From Oscillospiraceae bacterium (GTDB lineage Bacteria; Bacillota; Clostridia; Oscillospirales; UBA929), in assembly GCA_031271325.1 (NCBI GenBank), contig JAISVY010000060.1, positions 1 to 9,430 on the forward strand: a stretch of DNA of 9,430 bases. The letters are read 5' to 3'. The position numbers and the translations under genes are program-made. Of the stretch, positions 1 through 5,579 are shown piece by piece. Position 1 is the first letter of the stretch; each line of letters begins with the position of its first letter. Below the pieces are notes generated by a model. That model was not told the DNA's origin, searched no databases, and saw only the letters and a list, made by a program, of their open reading frames with translations.

Positions 1-131
1 CTATTGAGACACATTTATAGCCTCCCATAAAATGGGCTGATTCCTCACTTTGAATGCTCGTACCCTTTGTGCCGCAATAAATTCATCGATCGAGGCTCGG
101 AAAAATGGGGAAAGTCAAAGTAATATCTGGA

Positions 132-180
132 CTGCTAAAAAACAGGTCTGTACAGCCGCTCCGCCGGGATTTCCCGGCGG
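132..180 (-). terminator. Possible terminator of the cysteine desulfurase gene
   Basis: Just after the desulfurase stop codon there is a perfect 9-bp inverted repeat (CCGCCGGGA at 161-169, TCCCGGCGG at 172-180) with a 2-base centre, so a 4-base loop is more realistic. On the minus strand a run of six T lies about 19 bases beyond the stem (near 137-142). That distance is too long for a textbook intrinsic terminator. The hairpin may instead mark an mRNA 3' end, with the T-run contributing through a weak second fold (ACAG/CTGT). I see no gene in bases 1-186. Confidence 0.35.
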
Positions 181-186
181 GGTTAT

Positions 187-1278
187 TTATCGTGGTGAGC
201 AAATTTCTTCCAGCGCCCGCTCCAGTTCCTCCCGGACCGTGAAGCGCGAGAACGACAAACGGATTACGCTGTCCGCCGCCCAGGCGGGCAGCTTTGTCAT
301 CGACAGCAGCGCCGCGCTGCGCTTCCCGCGCGAGCAGGCGGAACCGGAACCGACCAGTACGCCTTTGTCTGAGAGCATCCGCACCATCGCCTCGCCCGGC
401 AGTTTCGCCGGGTTCGCCGCCGACACAATCGGCGCGTCGTGCGCGGGGATAACCGTCCAGCCCGCCGCTTCCAGCGTTACCGCCGCCAGCGCCGTCAGGG
501 AAAGGTCGGGCGGCGACCAATCCCGGATTGCCGCCGCGAACGCCGCGATCAGCGGCAGCGGTTCGGTGCCGCCGCGCAAGCCCCCCTCCTGAGCGCCGCC
601 GGTGATCTGCGGCGCGAGGCGCACCCGGGGCGAAACCGCCAGCGCCCCGACGCCCATCGGCGCGTGTACTTTATGCCCGGATACGGAAAGCAGGTCGATC
701 CCGCACTGCCTCACGCTGAGCGGGAATTTTAAGAACCCCTGCACCGCGTCGATATGCAGGTATAAATCCCGTTCGCACAGCTCGCGAAGACGCGCCGCGA
801 GACGCGGCACATCCAGCAGCGAACCCGTTTCGCCGCAGACTTGTACCGCCGTGATGAGAAACGTCTCGCCCGTGAGGGCGGAAAGAATATCTTCGGGATG
901 CACCCGCCCGTCGGCGCGGGGCGGCACCTCGGTTACGGTAAACCCTTTGGCTTTCAGCGCGGATAGGGTGCTGCGCGTCGCGGGGTGCTCAAATGTGGTT
1001 GTAACGATGTGTTTGCGCTTCTTTCCGTAGGCTTCGGCGGCTCCTCGCAGGGCGAGGTTGATGCTCTCCGTGCCGCCGGAGGTGAAGACAACCCGCTCGC
1101 AGTCCAGCGCCGTCTGCACGGCGTACCGCGCTTCGTCGAGGCAGACGCGCGCCGCGCGCCCGGCGCCGTGCGCCGAAGACGGGTTGCCGAGCGCGAGCGC
1201 GTCCAGGAACGCTTGCCGCGCCGCGCCGCAGACCGGCGTATCGGCGGCGTTGTCTAGGTTGACGGTCATATCTGTCAT
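187..1278 (-). CDS. Cysteine desulfurase, NifS/IscS-type class V aminotransferase
   Basis: A 363-residue PLP enzyme of the family that removes sulfur from cysteine, passing it as persulfide to Fe-S cluster, tRNA thiolation or thiamine pathways; the acceptor cannot be read from sequence. Visible family signatures are NPSSAHGAGRAAR (32-44), SGGTES (67-72), the active-site histidine in FEHPA (H98), HIDAVQ (D177, Q180), the PLP lysine in SGHKVH (K203), RGGTE (235-239) and the persulfide cysteine in GSGSACSRG (C315). I start at the ATG 4 bases after AAGGAG; the next ATG, three codons in, is 13 bases away, and the longer upstream frame has no such site. Two oddities: the usual VNNE motif reads VCGE here, and the helix after RGGTE...AAFAAAI is about 20 residues shorter than usual. 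It is divergent from the small-gene cluster. No partner such as thiI or iscU follows within the 186 bases available. Confidence 0.9.
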   Translation of the reverse strand: MTDMTVNLDNAADTPVCGAARQAFLDALALGNPSSAHGAGRAARVCLDEARYAVQTALDCERVVFTSGGTESINLALRGAAEAYGKKRKHIVTTTFEHPATRSTLSALKAKGFTVTEVPPRADGRVHPEDILSALTGETFLITAVQVCGETGSLLDVPRLAARLRELCERDLYLHIDAVQGFLKFPLSVRQCGIDLLSVSGHKVHAPMGVGALAVSPRVRLAPQITGGAQEGGLRGGTEPLPLIAAFAAAIRDWSPPDLSLTALAAVTLEAAGWTVIPAHDAPIVSAANPAKLPGEAMVRMLSDKGVLVGSGSACSRGKRSAALLSMTKLPAWAADSVIRLSFSRFTVREELERALEEICSPR

Positions 1279-1386
1279 AAGGCTCCTTCTCGATTGTAGG
1301 GGTACAACAAGCACCGTGCGGCATATACTGACTTTAGGGCACCCTTTCGGTGTTGAGGGGTGCGATATAGGGGGAGGCAATTGTCA

Positions 1387-1659
1387 ATGGCAAACAACGT
1401 AGGCGACATGACTAAGGATCTCTTGGGAGTGGCGAAATCCAAAGGATATGACATCAACCAGATTTCCGGCATTATAGACAGCCCGGAGGGTCAGGTGCTT
1501 TTGTCGCGGCTCAACGGTCCCGGGGGAGACGCGATGAAAGACGCGGCTTCCAAAGCGGCTGACGGCGACACCGCCGCGCTGTCGGAACTCCTGCGGACGG
1601 TGATGTCTACGAAGGAAGGGCGTTCGGTGGCGACCCAAGTCATGAACATGAAAAAATAG
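1387..1659 (+). CDS. Small protein of unknown function, first of a three-gene cluster
   Basis: A 90-residue soluble protein that I do not recognise. The ATG at 1387 sits 9 bases after a GGGGAGG ribosome binding site; an in-frame ATG at 1360 precedes that site and is unlikely. It has no signal peptide, membrane segment or cysteine. The N-terminal half (MTKDLLGVAKSKGYD, then INQISGIIDSPEGQVLL) looks helical; a Gly-Pro-Gly-Gly turn at 44-47 leads to a second helical part ending in MNMKK. Only two bases separate its stop from the next ATG, so the genes are almost certainly co-transcribed and translationally coupled. The phrase 'NP/SPE' followed by amphipathic helix recurs in the second protein (QNPEALAQVAQLAKGL), which suggests a related or interacting pair. 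I found no convincing promoter in the 108-base gap to the divergent desulfurase. Confidence 0.8.
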   Translation: MANNVGDMTKDLLGVAKSKGYDINQISGIIDSPEGQVLLSRLNGPGGDAMKDAASKAADGDTAALSELLRTVMSTKEGRSVATQVMNMKK

Positions 1660-1661
1660 CG

Positions 1662-2036
1662 ATGGATAGCTTTGATGAAAGACTGAACAAACTGCTCCAA
1701 AACCCGGAGGCGTTGGCGCAAGTGGCGCAGCTTGCCAAGGGTCTGCAGAGCGCTCAGCAAACGGCGGAGCCGGCGTCTCCGCCGTCCGGCGGTGGCGGCG
1801 GTCTTTTGGATCCGGGGTTGCTGGGCGCGCTTTCAAGCCTCGACCCCAAGATGCTGAGCGGCATCGCCGGTTTGCTCGGCGACCTGACGGCGAAAGATGA
1901 CCGCCGGGCGGTGCTGCTGGCGGCGTTGCGTCCCTATGTTCGAAAATCGCGGCAGGAAAAGATGGACAGAGCCGTGCAGCTGCTGCAGCTCTCCAAGGTT
2001 GCCCGCCGTGCGCTGGGGATGTTCGGGCAAGGATAG
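1662..2036 (+). CDS. Small Gly-linker protein of unknown function, second of cluster
   Basis: A 124-residue protein. Its ATG lies two bases after the previous stop and has no Shine-Dalgarno of its own, so it probably depends on coupling to the upstream gene. Three parts are visible. An N-terminal amphipathic helix (about 3-32; DERLNKLLQNPEALAQ) is followed by a flexible Ala/Pro/Ser/Gly stretch with GGGGG at 43-47. A helical C-terminal region has a hydrophobic loop (LLDPGLLGALSSL, 48-60) and a basic end rich in Arg and Lys (RPYVRKSRQEKMDRAVQLLQL, 90-110). No membrane span or enzyme motif is present. From memory, paired small proteins of this kind occur near each other in several Clostridia without a named function; I cannot confirm the family here. 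Confidence 0.8.
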   Translation: MDSFDERLNKLLQNPEALAQVAQLAKGLQSAQQTAEPASPPSGGGGGLLDPGLLGALSSLDPKMLSGIAGLLGDLTAKDDRRAVLLAALRPYVRKSRQEKMDRAVQLLQLSKVARRALGMFGQG

Positions 2037-2050
2037 AGGAGTGCAAAGAC

Positions 2051-2494
2051 ATGTACAGTCGTTATATGGGTTACCGGCCGTTTGTGCCGCTGGAAAACAC
2101 GCTGTCCCGGAGCATTGGCGTTGTGGAATCGGACGAAGAGCCCGAACCCCTGCACGAGATTCCGCAGCCTGCCCCGGTTGAGACTGCGCCCCCGGTAAGG
2201 CAGAAAGGCTTGCTGGAGGGGCTGCTTGGCTTGGGCGGGAACAAAAACCGGCAGCACAGCGGCCAATCAAACGGCAGCATACTGGGAAACCTCGCAAGCG
2301 GCGACACGCTGGGCAGCATCGCGGGGCTTCTGCGCTCCGGCGGCGGCGGGATCTCCAAAATCCTGAACAACTTCTCGATCGAATGGGATTCCGGCGACAT
2401 CCTGCTGGCGTTGATCCTGTTATTTTTATCGCTGGAAAGCGACGACGACGAGATCCTGATCCTGTTGGGGCTGATGCTGGTGATGGGGTTCTAA
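2051..2494 (+). CDS. Small acidic protein with hydrophobic C-terminus, third of cluster
   Basis: A 147-residue protein started at an ATG 9 bases after GAGGAG. The N-terminus is Tyr/Arg-rich (MYSRYMGYRP), then comes an acidic, proline-rich linker (about 24-50; ESDEEPEP, PQPAPVETAPP). A Gly/Leu-rich repeat-like part follows: GLLEGLLGLGG, GSILGNLASGDTLGSIAGLLRSGGGG. The last 34 residues are two Leu/Ile stretches split by an acid knot (SGDILLALILLFLSLES-DDDE-ILILLGLMLVMGF). This could be a hairpin membrane anchor or an aggregation/assembly surface. The same ending style (SGD-ILL...-DDD-LL...) is one I recall from unnamed clostridial proteins, but no function is established to my knowledge. It closes the three-gene transcript; candidate termination hairpins lie about 95 bases downstream. 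Confidence 0.8.
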   Translation: MYSRYMGYRPFVPLENTLSRSIGVVESDEEPEPLHEIPQPAPVETAPPVRQKGLLEGLLGLGGNKNRQHSGQSNGSILGNLASGDTLGSIAGLLRSGGGGISKILNNFSIEWDSGDILLALILLFLSLESDDDEILILLGLMLVMGF

Positions 2495-2587
2495 CCGGCT
2501 TCGCCGCAATGGGCGCGGGGTTGTTTCTGCGGCGCTTCGGGCCGAAAAGAGTTGTTTGGCGGCGCCTTCCTATCATAGCGAAATTTC

Positions 2588-2640
2588 CGCAAAATGTCAA
2601 CTCGTTTTTGCGAACCCCACCGCTCCGGCGGCTAGGGGTT
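2588..2640 (+). terminator. Two adjacent hairpins, possible terminator of the small-gene cluster
   Basis: Hairpin one pairs CGCAAAA (2588-2594) with TTTTGCG (2606-2612) around an 11-base loop. Hairpin two, starting at the next base, pairs AACCCC (2613-2618) with GGGGTT (2635-2640) and contains an inner CCGC-tccg-GCGG stem (2620-2631). Hairpin two is followed by ATTCTTCGTTG, only moderately U-rich. They lie where the upstream cluster should end, but neither is a textbook terminator. Confidence 0.35.
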
Positions 2641-2726
2641 ATTCTTCGTTGAGAAGCGCTAAAAATCCTGTTATCTGTATTAACACGGCGAGGGATGCCG
2701 GGAGGCAATAACGGCGCGACGACCCC

Positions 2727-2844
2727 GGCGCGCCGCCGGTTTCAACGTCCTGCGCAGGGGCGTGTACAATGAACAATTGACAGTTGACAATGGACAATTA
2801 GGATGCGTAGGGCGCGACGCCGGTTTCAACGTCCTGTGTAGGGG
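2727..2844 (+). repeat. 34-base direct repeat, two copies
   Basis: Positions 2727-2760 and 2811-2844 match at 31 of 34 bases, sharing an uninterrupted CGCCGGTTTCAACGTCCTG core. The three differences are C/A at base 7 and two C/T changes near the end (GCGCAGGGG against GTGTAGGGG). The second copy runs straight into the multi-hairpin element; the first runs into GCGTGTAC and then the 7-base repeats, so the first may be the edge of a truncated copy of the same element. Confidence 0.8.
2766..2800 (+). repeat. Five tandem 7-base repeats, consensus ACAATTG
   Basis: Five consecutive heptamers fit the consensus ACAATTG with at most two changes each, the first (ACAATGA) being the most diverged. They fill most of the spacer between the two 34-base repeats. 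Short 7-base arrays of this ACAATTGAC/ACAGTTGAC type are known as interspersed repeats in bacterial intergenic DNA; no coding or protein-binding role is evident. Confidence 0.75.
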
Positions 2845-2896
2845 AGGCGTTTTGCCTCCCGTGATACCTGCGGGCGGGATGACCCCGCCCCTACAC
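2836..2896. repeat. REP/MITE-like multi-hairpin element
   Basis: A 9-base outer inverted repeat, GTGTAGGGG (2836-2844) with CCCCTACAC (2888-2896), encloses two perfect 7-bp hairpins: GGGAGGC (2842-2848) with GCCTCCC (2854-2860), and GGGCGGG (2872-2878) with CCCGCCC (2884-2890). The inner stems overlap the outer arms slightly, so outer and inner folds compete. The TGTAGGGG...CCCCTACA frame with two GC-rich hairpins matches, from memory, an abundant interspersed repeat type in Clostridia and some other phyla. It encodes no protein and would need a transposase elsewhere to move. Confidence 0.7.
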
Positions 2897-2978
2897 GTCT
2901 TAACTCTTCCCTGTGAAGCGGGCAATGTTCAACATGCCGTTTCTAGAATATTTTTCCTGTCAATCGCAAAATAACCGT

Positions 2979-3006
2979 TGTCTTTTCCTCTCATTGGGGT
3001 TATAAT
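2979..3006 (+). promoter_or_regulatory. Sigma-A type promoter
   Basis: TTGTCT (2979-2984) and a perfect TATAAT (3001-3006) are separated by 16 bases. Transcription would begin near 3013, giving a leader of about 24 bases with GAGGAGG before the ATG at 3037. It should drive the 135-residue unknown gene and possibly the membrane protein gene behind it. Confidence 0.7.
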
Positions 3007-3036
3007 GGTGCTGGTTGCGAGGAGGTGTATGCGGCG

Positions 3037-3444
3037 ATGGAACTCTCCATGAGTATGAAGCAGTTTCGCAGACTTTTAGATATGGTGTATATCGGCAATT
3101 GGGTGCTGAACTCTACGCGAGGCGAGGACCGTATCCTCGAGTTTGACGAAGTGGAGTCGCTTCTTTTTCATAAGTGCAAAGAATTGGGGCTTGGGAACCT
3201 GACCGAACCGCTCGACGGCAACGCCATACCGTCCCGCTCGTTTGCCGAGGGCGGCATCCACGAAGCCATTATGGAATATGAAGACACGATCTTTTTTGAG
3301 ATACTGGCCGAAGAGCTGGCGCGGCGTGACATTGTCAACGAAGGCGGCACGGAAGAAGACACCGAGCAGATCAACGAGCGAATCGTCGCGTATATCGCCG
3401 AGTTTGAGCGCAACGGCACGGATAACATCGTACTAAATCTATAG
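3037..3444 (+). CDS. Conserved-looking 135-residue protein of unknown function
   Basis: A soluble acidic protein with no signal peptide or membrane span. The N-terminus (MKQFRRLLDMVYIGNWVLNSTRGEDRI, 7-33) is dense in aromatic and charged residues and looks like a conserved core. It is followed by an acidic helix (EFDEVESLLFHKCKELG), an RSFAEGG turn (67-73) and a long Glu-rich helical C-terminus. I recall similar uncharacterised clostridial proteins with a VYIGNWVLN motif but can assign no function. I start at ATG 3037, 11 bases after GAGGAGG; an in-frame GTG at 3025 overlaps the ribosome binding site and is unlikely. A consensus promoter lies directly upstream, so it is probably well expressed. 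A 63-base gap with a hairpin separates it from the membrane protein gene. Confidence 0.8.
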   Translation: MELSMSMKQFRRLLDMVYIGNWVLNSTRGEDRILEFDEVESLLFHKCKELGLGNLTEPLDGNAIPSRSFAEGGIHEAIMEYEDTIFFEILAEELARRDIVNEGGTEEDTEQINERIVAYIAEFERNGTDNIVLNL

Positions 3445-3466
3445 CCGCTTCCTCATTCTTGCTGAG

Positions 3467-3487
3467 AAAAACCTCGGTTTTTCGAGG
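3467..3487 (+). terminator. Weak hairpin between the unknown gene and the membrane protein gene
   Basis: Two folds overlap here: AAAAACC (3467-3473) with GGTTTTT (3476-3482), whose loop is too tight to form fully, and CCTCG (3472-3476) with CGAGG (3483-3487) around a GTTTTT loop. The T-run belongs to the structure instead of following it, so this is at best a partial terminator or attenuator. The next ribosome binding site starts about 10 bases later. Confidence 0.3.
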
Positions 3488-3507
3488 CGCTTAACTGGGG
3501 GCATCAT

Positions 3508-4581
3508 TTGTTGGATCCGCGTACCGAGAAACGCCGCCAATTTATCATCAACGCCGCCTATTGGGCAGTGATTCTTTCACTGCTTTATTTCTTTTTCGCG
3601 TATGTGATCGGCTGGCTTTTCCCCATGCTGATCGGGCTTGCCGTCGCCCGCCTGCTCCAAACCCCGATTCGGTTTGTCTCGCGGAAAACCCGCGTGCCGC
3701 GCAAAGTGATCGCGTTTATTTCGGTAATCCTGTTTATCGGCGTGCTCGGCACACTCCTCTGGATACTGGGCGCGAGGCTCTACAGCTTGGTGCGCGAGCA
3801 GCTCAACGCGCTGCAGCAGTATTACAACGAATCGGTATTGCCCGCGCTGCAGCGGATAGAAATCTGGCTGAATGAAAACTTGGGCGATATTTTCAGCGAT
3901 ATGAACACCGGCGGCGAGGGCTTCGACATGCTCGGCTGGCTTTCCGATTTTATACGAACCATGCCCTCCGCCCTGGAAACGCTGTTTAACTGGACGTCGC
4001 GGGTTCCGGGCTATTTATTGCATGTGATGTTTACGATTCTCTTTGCCCTCTTTGCCAGCGTCTATTACGACGACGCGACCGGTTTCATCATGCGGCAGCT
4101 CCCGGAAAAACGGCGCTCGATGGTGCGCGACACCCTCTCTTCGCTCAAGCGGACGCTCGTGTCTTACTGCGGCGCGTATATCAAGCTCTCGGGCATTACG
4201 TTTGTCGAGCTGTTAATCGGGTTAAGTATTCTGCGGCGCAGTTTTTCCCCCATTCCGGCGCTGCTGATCGCGTTTGTGGATTTCCTGCCCGTGTTCGGCA
4301 GCGGCACCGCCATGTTCCCGTGGGCGTTGATTCACTTGATCACCGGGAATTACTACATGGCAATCGGGATTATGATTGTTTATCTGATTATTTTTGTGGT
4401 GCGGCAGATCGTCGAACCGAAAATCGTCGGCGATCAGCTGGGGCTGAACCCGCTGCTGCTGATCGGCGCTATGTATATCGGCTACCTCTCCATAGGGCTG
4501 CTGGGGATGATTCTGCTTCCGATTGTCGTGACGATCATCGCCGACATGCAGCGGCAGGGCAAAATCGCGATCTTCAAGTAA
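3508..4581 (+). CDS. AI-2E family transporter-like membrane protein (YtvI-like)
   Basis: A 357-residue polytopic membrane protein of the AI-2E/UPF0118 (PerM) family. Hydrophobic segments lie near 17-52, 67-88, 165-187, 226-245, 249-275, 282-300 and 314-346. A soluble amphipathic region at about 90-160 separates the N-terminal and C-terminal membrane blocks, as usual in this family. Conserved-looking motifs are DFLPVFGSG (258-266), PWALI (271-275) and IVEPKIVG (301-308). Length and the N-terminal ARLLQTPIRFV region resemble the sporulation membrane protein YtvI of endospore formers more than large AI-2 exporters, but that subfamily call is from memory. Members are known or proposed to move ions or small molecules; the substrate here is unknown. 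The start is a TTG, either 3508 or 3511, 6-9 bases after GGGGG; no ATG exists until deep inside the first membrane block. It is followed after 154 bases by tepA. Confidence 0.88.
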   Translation: MLDPRTEKRRQFIINAAYWAVILSLLYFFFAYVIGWLFPMLIGLAVARLLQTPIRFVSRKTRVPRKVIAFISVILFIGVLGTLLWILGARLYSLVREQLNALQQYYNESVLPALQRIEIWLNENLGDIFSDMNTGGEGFDMLGWLSDFIRTMPSALETLFNWTSRVPGYLLHVMFTILFALFASVYYDDATGFIMRQLPEKRRSMVRDTLSSLKRTLVSYCGAYIKLSGITFVELLIGLSILRRSFSPIPALLIAFVDFLPVFGSGTAMFPWALIHLITGNYYMAIGIMIVYLIIFVVRQIVEPKIVGDQLGLNPLLLIGAMYIGYLSIGLLGMILLPIVVTIIADMQRQGKIAIFK

Positions 4582-4631
4582 TTTCCCCCGAAAGACTGCT
4601 GTTTCCCCGGTTAGAACAGGGAAGCTTCTGC

Positions 4632-4648
4632 GGCGGAACGAATCCGCC
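4632..4648 (+). terminator. Hairpin between the membrane protein gene and tepA
   Basis: GGCGGA (4632-4637) pairs with TCCGCC (4643-4648) around ACGAA. No T-run follows, so intrinsic termination is doubtful. It is the only clear structure in this 154-base gap, and I see no consensus promoter for tepA there. Confidence 0.25.
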
Positions 4649-4735
4649 TGCGCAGCGGTTCAGACTGTTTGGGGTTTCATGCGATAAATTTGTTCTGAGC
4701 GGGTAAACTGTCCTGTATGAGAGGACGGTGCGCGT

Positions 4736-5446
4736 GTGCAGGACGAACGACAACAACAAACCCCCCCGCCGGAAGAGATGACATCACGGCAGGACAGTAT
4801 TCTGGAAATGGGCTCAACGACGGTGCGCGGCGCAAAGGCGACCATCCACTGCCTGACCGTCGTCGGGCAGATCGAGGGTCACCAGCTGCTGCCGCAAAAC
4901 GTCAAGACGACGAAATACGAACATGTCCTGCCGCAGCTCGCAGCCATTGAGGAATCTCCCGACATCCATGGGCTGCTGATTCTGCTGAACACGGTTGGCG
5001 GCGACATCGAGGCGGGGCTGGCCATCGCGGAACTGATCCGGGGGCTTTCCACGCCCGCGGTGTCTTTGGTTCTGGGCGGCGGTCACTCGATCGGGGTGCC
5101 GATGGCGGTGGCGGCACGCGTTTCGATGATTGCGCCGTCGGCCGCGATGACGATTCACCCGGTACGAATGAACGGCTCCGTGCTGGGCGTACCGCAGACA
5201 TTCGCGTACTTGCAAAAGATTCAGGAGCGCATTGTGAAATTTGTTTCGCAAAACAGCAACGTGCGCGAGGAAGACTATCTCGCGCTGATGTACCGCAACG
5301 ATGAGCTTGCGGGCGATATGGGCAGTGTAATCCACGGCGCGGAAGCCGTGGAGCTGGGTTTGATCGACCGTCTAGGCACCCTCACGGAAGCGCTTGCCGA
5401 GCTGCACCGGATGATTGAAGAGGCTTCTATAAATCACCAGAAATAA
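4736..5446 (+). CDS. tepA: TepA/YmfB-like ClpP-fold serine protease homologue
   Basis: A 236-residue cytosolic protein of the ClpP/crotonase-fold protease class, closest in layout to Bacillus TepA (YmfB), which has been linked to protein translocation. The ClpP core runs from about 35 to 225: INTVGG-type turn NTVGGDIEAGLAIAELI (85-101), the nucleophile region GGGHSIG (S118), MTIHP (H141) and a C-terminal AGDMG...AEAVELGLID stretch where D194 may complete the triad. The TIHP and GLID signatures match ClpP. The N-terminal 25 residues are Gln/Pro-rich and poorly ordered, with no signal peptide. The start is GTG 4736, with AGAGG 11 bases upstream; an ATG at 4717 is in another frame. In Bacillus tepA lies near spoIIIE; here no ftsK/spoIIIE follows, and the next gene is convergent. 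ClpP proper is less likely because of the TepA-type insert and length. Confidence 0.85.
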   Translation: MQDERQQQTPPPEEMTSRQDSILEMGSTTVRGAKATIHCLTVVGQIEGHQLLPQNVKTTKYEHVLPQLAAIEESPDIHGLLILLNTVGGDIEAGLAIAELIRGLSTPAVSLVLGGGHSIGVPMAVAARVSMIAPSAAMTIHPVRMNGSVLGVPQTFAYLQKIQERIVKFVSQNSNVREEDYLALMYRNDELAGDMGSVIHGAEAVELGLIDRLGTLTEALAELHRMIEEASINHQK

Positions 5447-5533
5447 GACGCTCTAAAACCTCATAGTTTCATTCGGCGAAGCCAAACGAAAACGGGCGCA
5501 TCGCCTGGTCAACATGAGGTTTTTTAGAGCGTC
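5447..5533. repeat. Long inverted repeat between convergent genes, possible bidirectional terminator
   Basis: An 18-base arm directly after the tepA stop (5447-5464, GACGCTCTAAAACCTCAT) is complementary to 5514-5533 except for two extra T in the right arm (ATGAGGTTTTTTAGAGCGTC). The 49-base interior can form GGCGA (5475-5479) with TCGCC (5501-5505). Read on the plus strand, the stem AAAACCTCAT/ATGAGGTTTT is followed by more T, and the minus strand has the mirror situation. It may end both tepA and the convergent methyltransferase transcripts. The large interior is unusual for an intrinsic terminator; a small structured RNA is an alternative. Confidence 0.65.
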
Positions 5534-5579
5534 TCAATCGGGCGTCATCCCCGTCAGTGTGTGAGCTGGTTATATTAGA

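Larger units (their letters stand above)
2495..3036. other. Gene-free stretch with hairpins, duplicated segment and repeat element
   Basis: This 542-base gap between the small-gene cluster and the next gene has no ORF with a plausible ribosome binding site and length. From left to right it holds GC-rich hairpin-prone sequence (2495-2580), two adjacent hairpins (2588-2640), a 34-base segment present twice (2727-2760 and 2811-2844), five 7-base tandem units (2766-2800), a multi-hairpin element (2836-2896), AT-richer DNA, and a promoter at 2979-3006. The mix suggests a landing site for small interspersed repeats. Confidence 0.75.

Noticed and set aside
1..130. Nine-codon minus-strand ORF (MGGYKCVSI) and a CCCAT/ATGGG hairpin at the left edge
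   Set aside because: No ribosome binding site at proper spacing and a stem of only five pairs; nothing supports function.
50..592. Plus-strand ORF of 180 codons and the plus-strand ORFs up to 1257
   Set aside because: They lie antisense to the desulfurase, whose motifs are unmistakable. Their products are Arg/Ala/Ser-rich without domains or ribosome binding sites, as expected of GC-rich shadow frames.
1294..1329. Promoter for the small-gene cluster using TTGTAG and TATACT
   Set aside because: TATACT (1324-1329) is a good -10, but the only -35-like hexamer is 24 bases away, too far for sigma-A. I list no promoter here.
1279..1380. N-terminal extension of the desulfurase by 34 residues
   Set aside because: The extension lacks a ribosome binding site and crosses the intergenic region; the family start aligns with the ATG at 1278.
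1384..2708. Long minus-strand ORFs across the small-gene cluster (222 and 291 codons)
   Set aside because: They are antisense to three plus-strand genes that have proper starts and spacing. The products are Arg/Pro-rich and low in order, with no start signals.
2766..2800. CRISPR array
   Set aside because: The units are 7 bases, tandem and without spacers; no cas genes are present.
4717..4950. ATG-started ORF overlapping the start of tepA in another frame
   Set aside because: Its product is Arg-rich and featureless, while the GTG at 4736 opens the frame with full ClpP-fold motifs.
5447..5533. Integron attC site
   Set aside because: The arms are long and paired like attC, but the RYYYAAC/GTTRRRY ends and bulged L-box arrangement are absent, and there is no cassette array or integrase.
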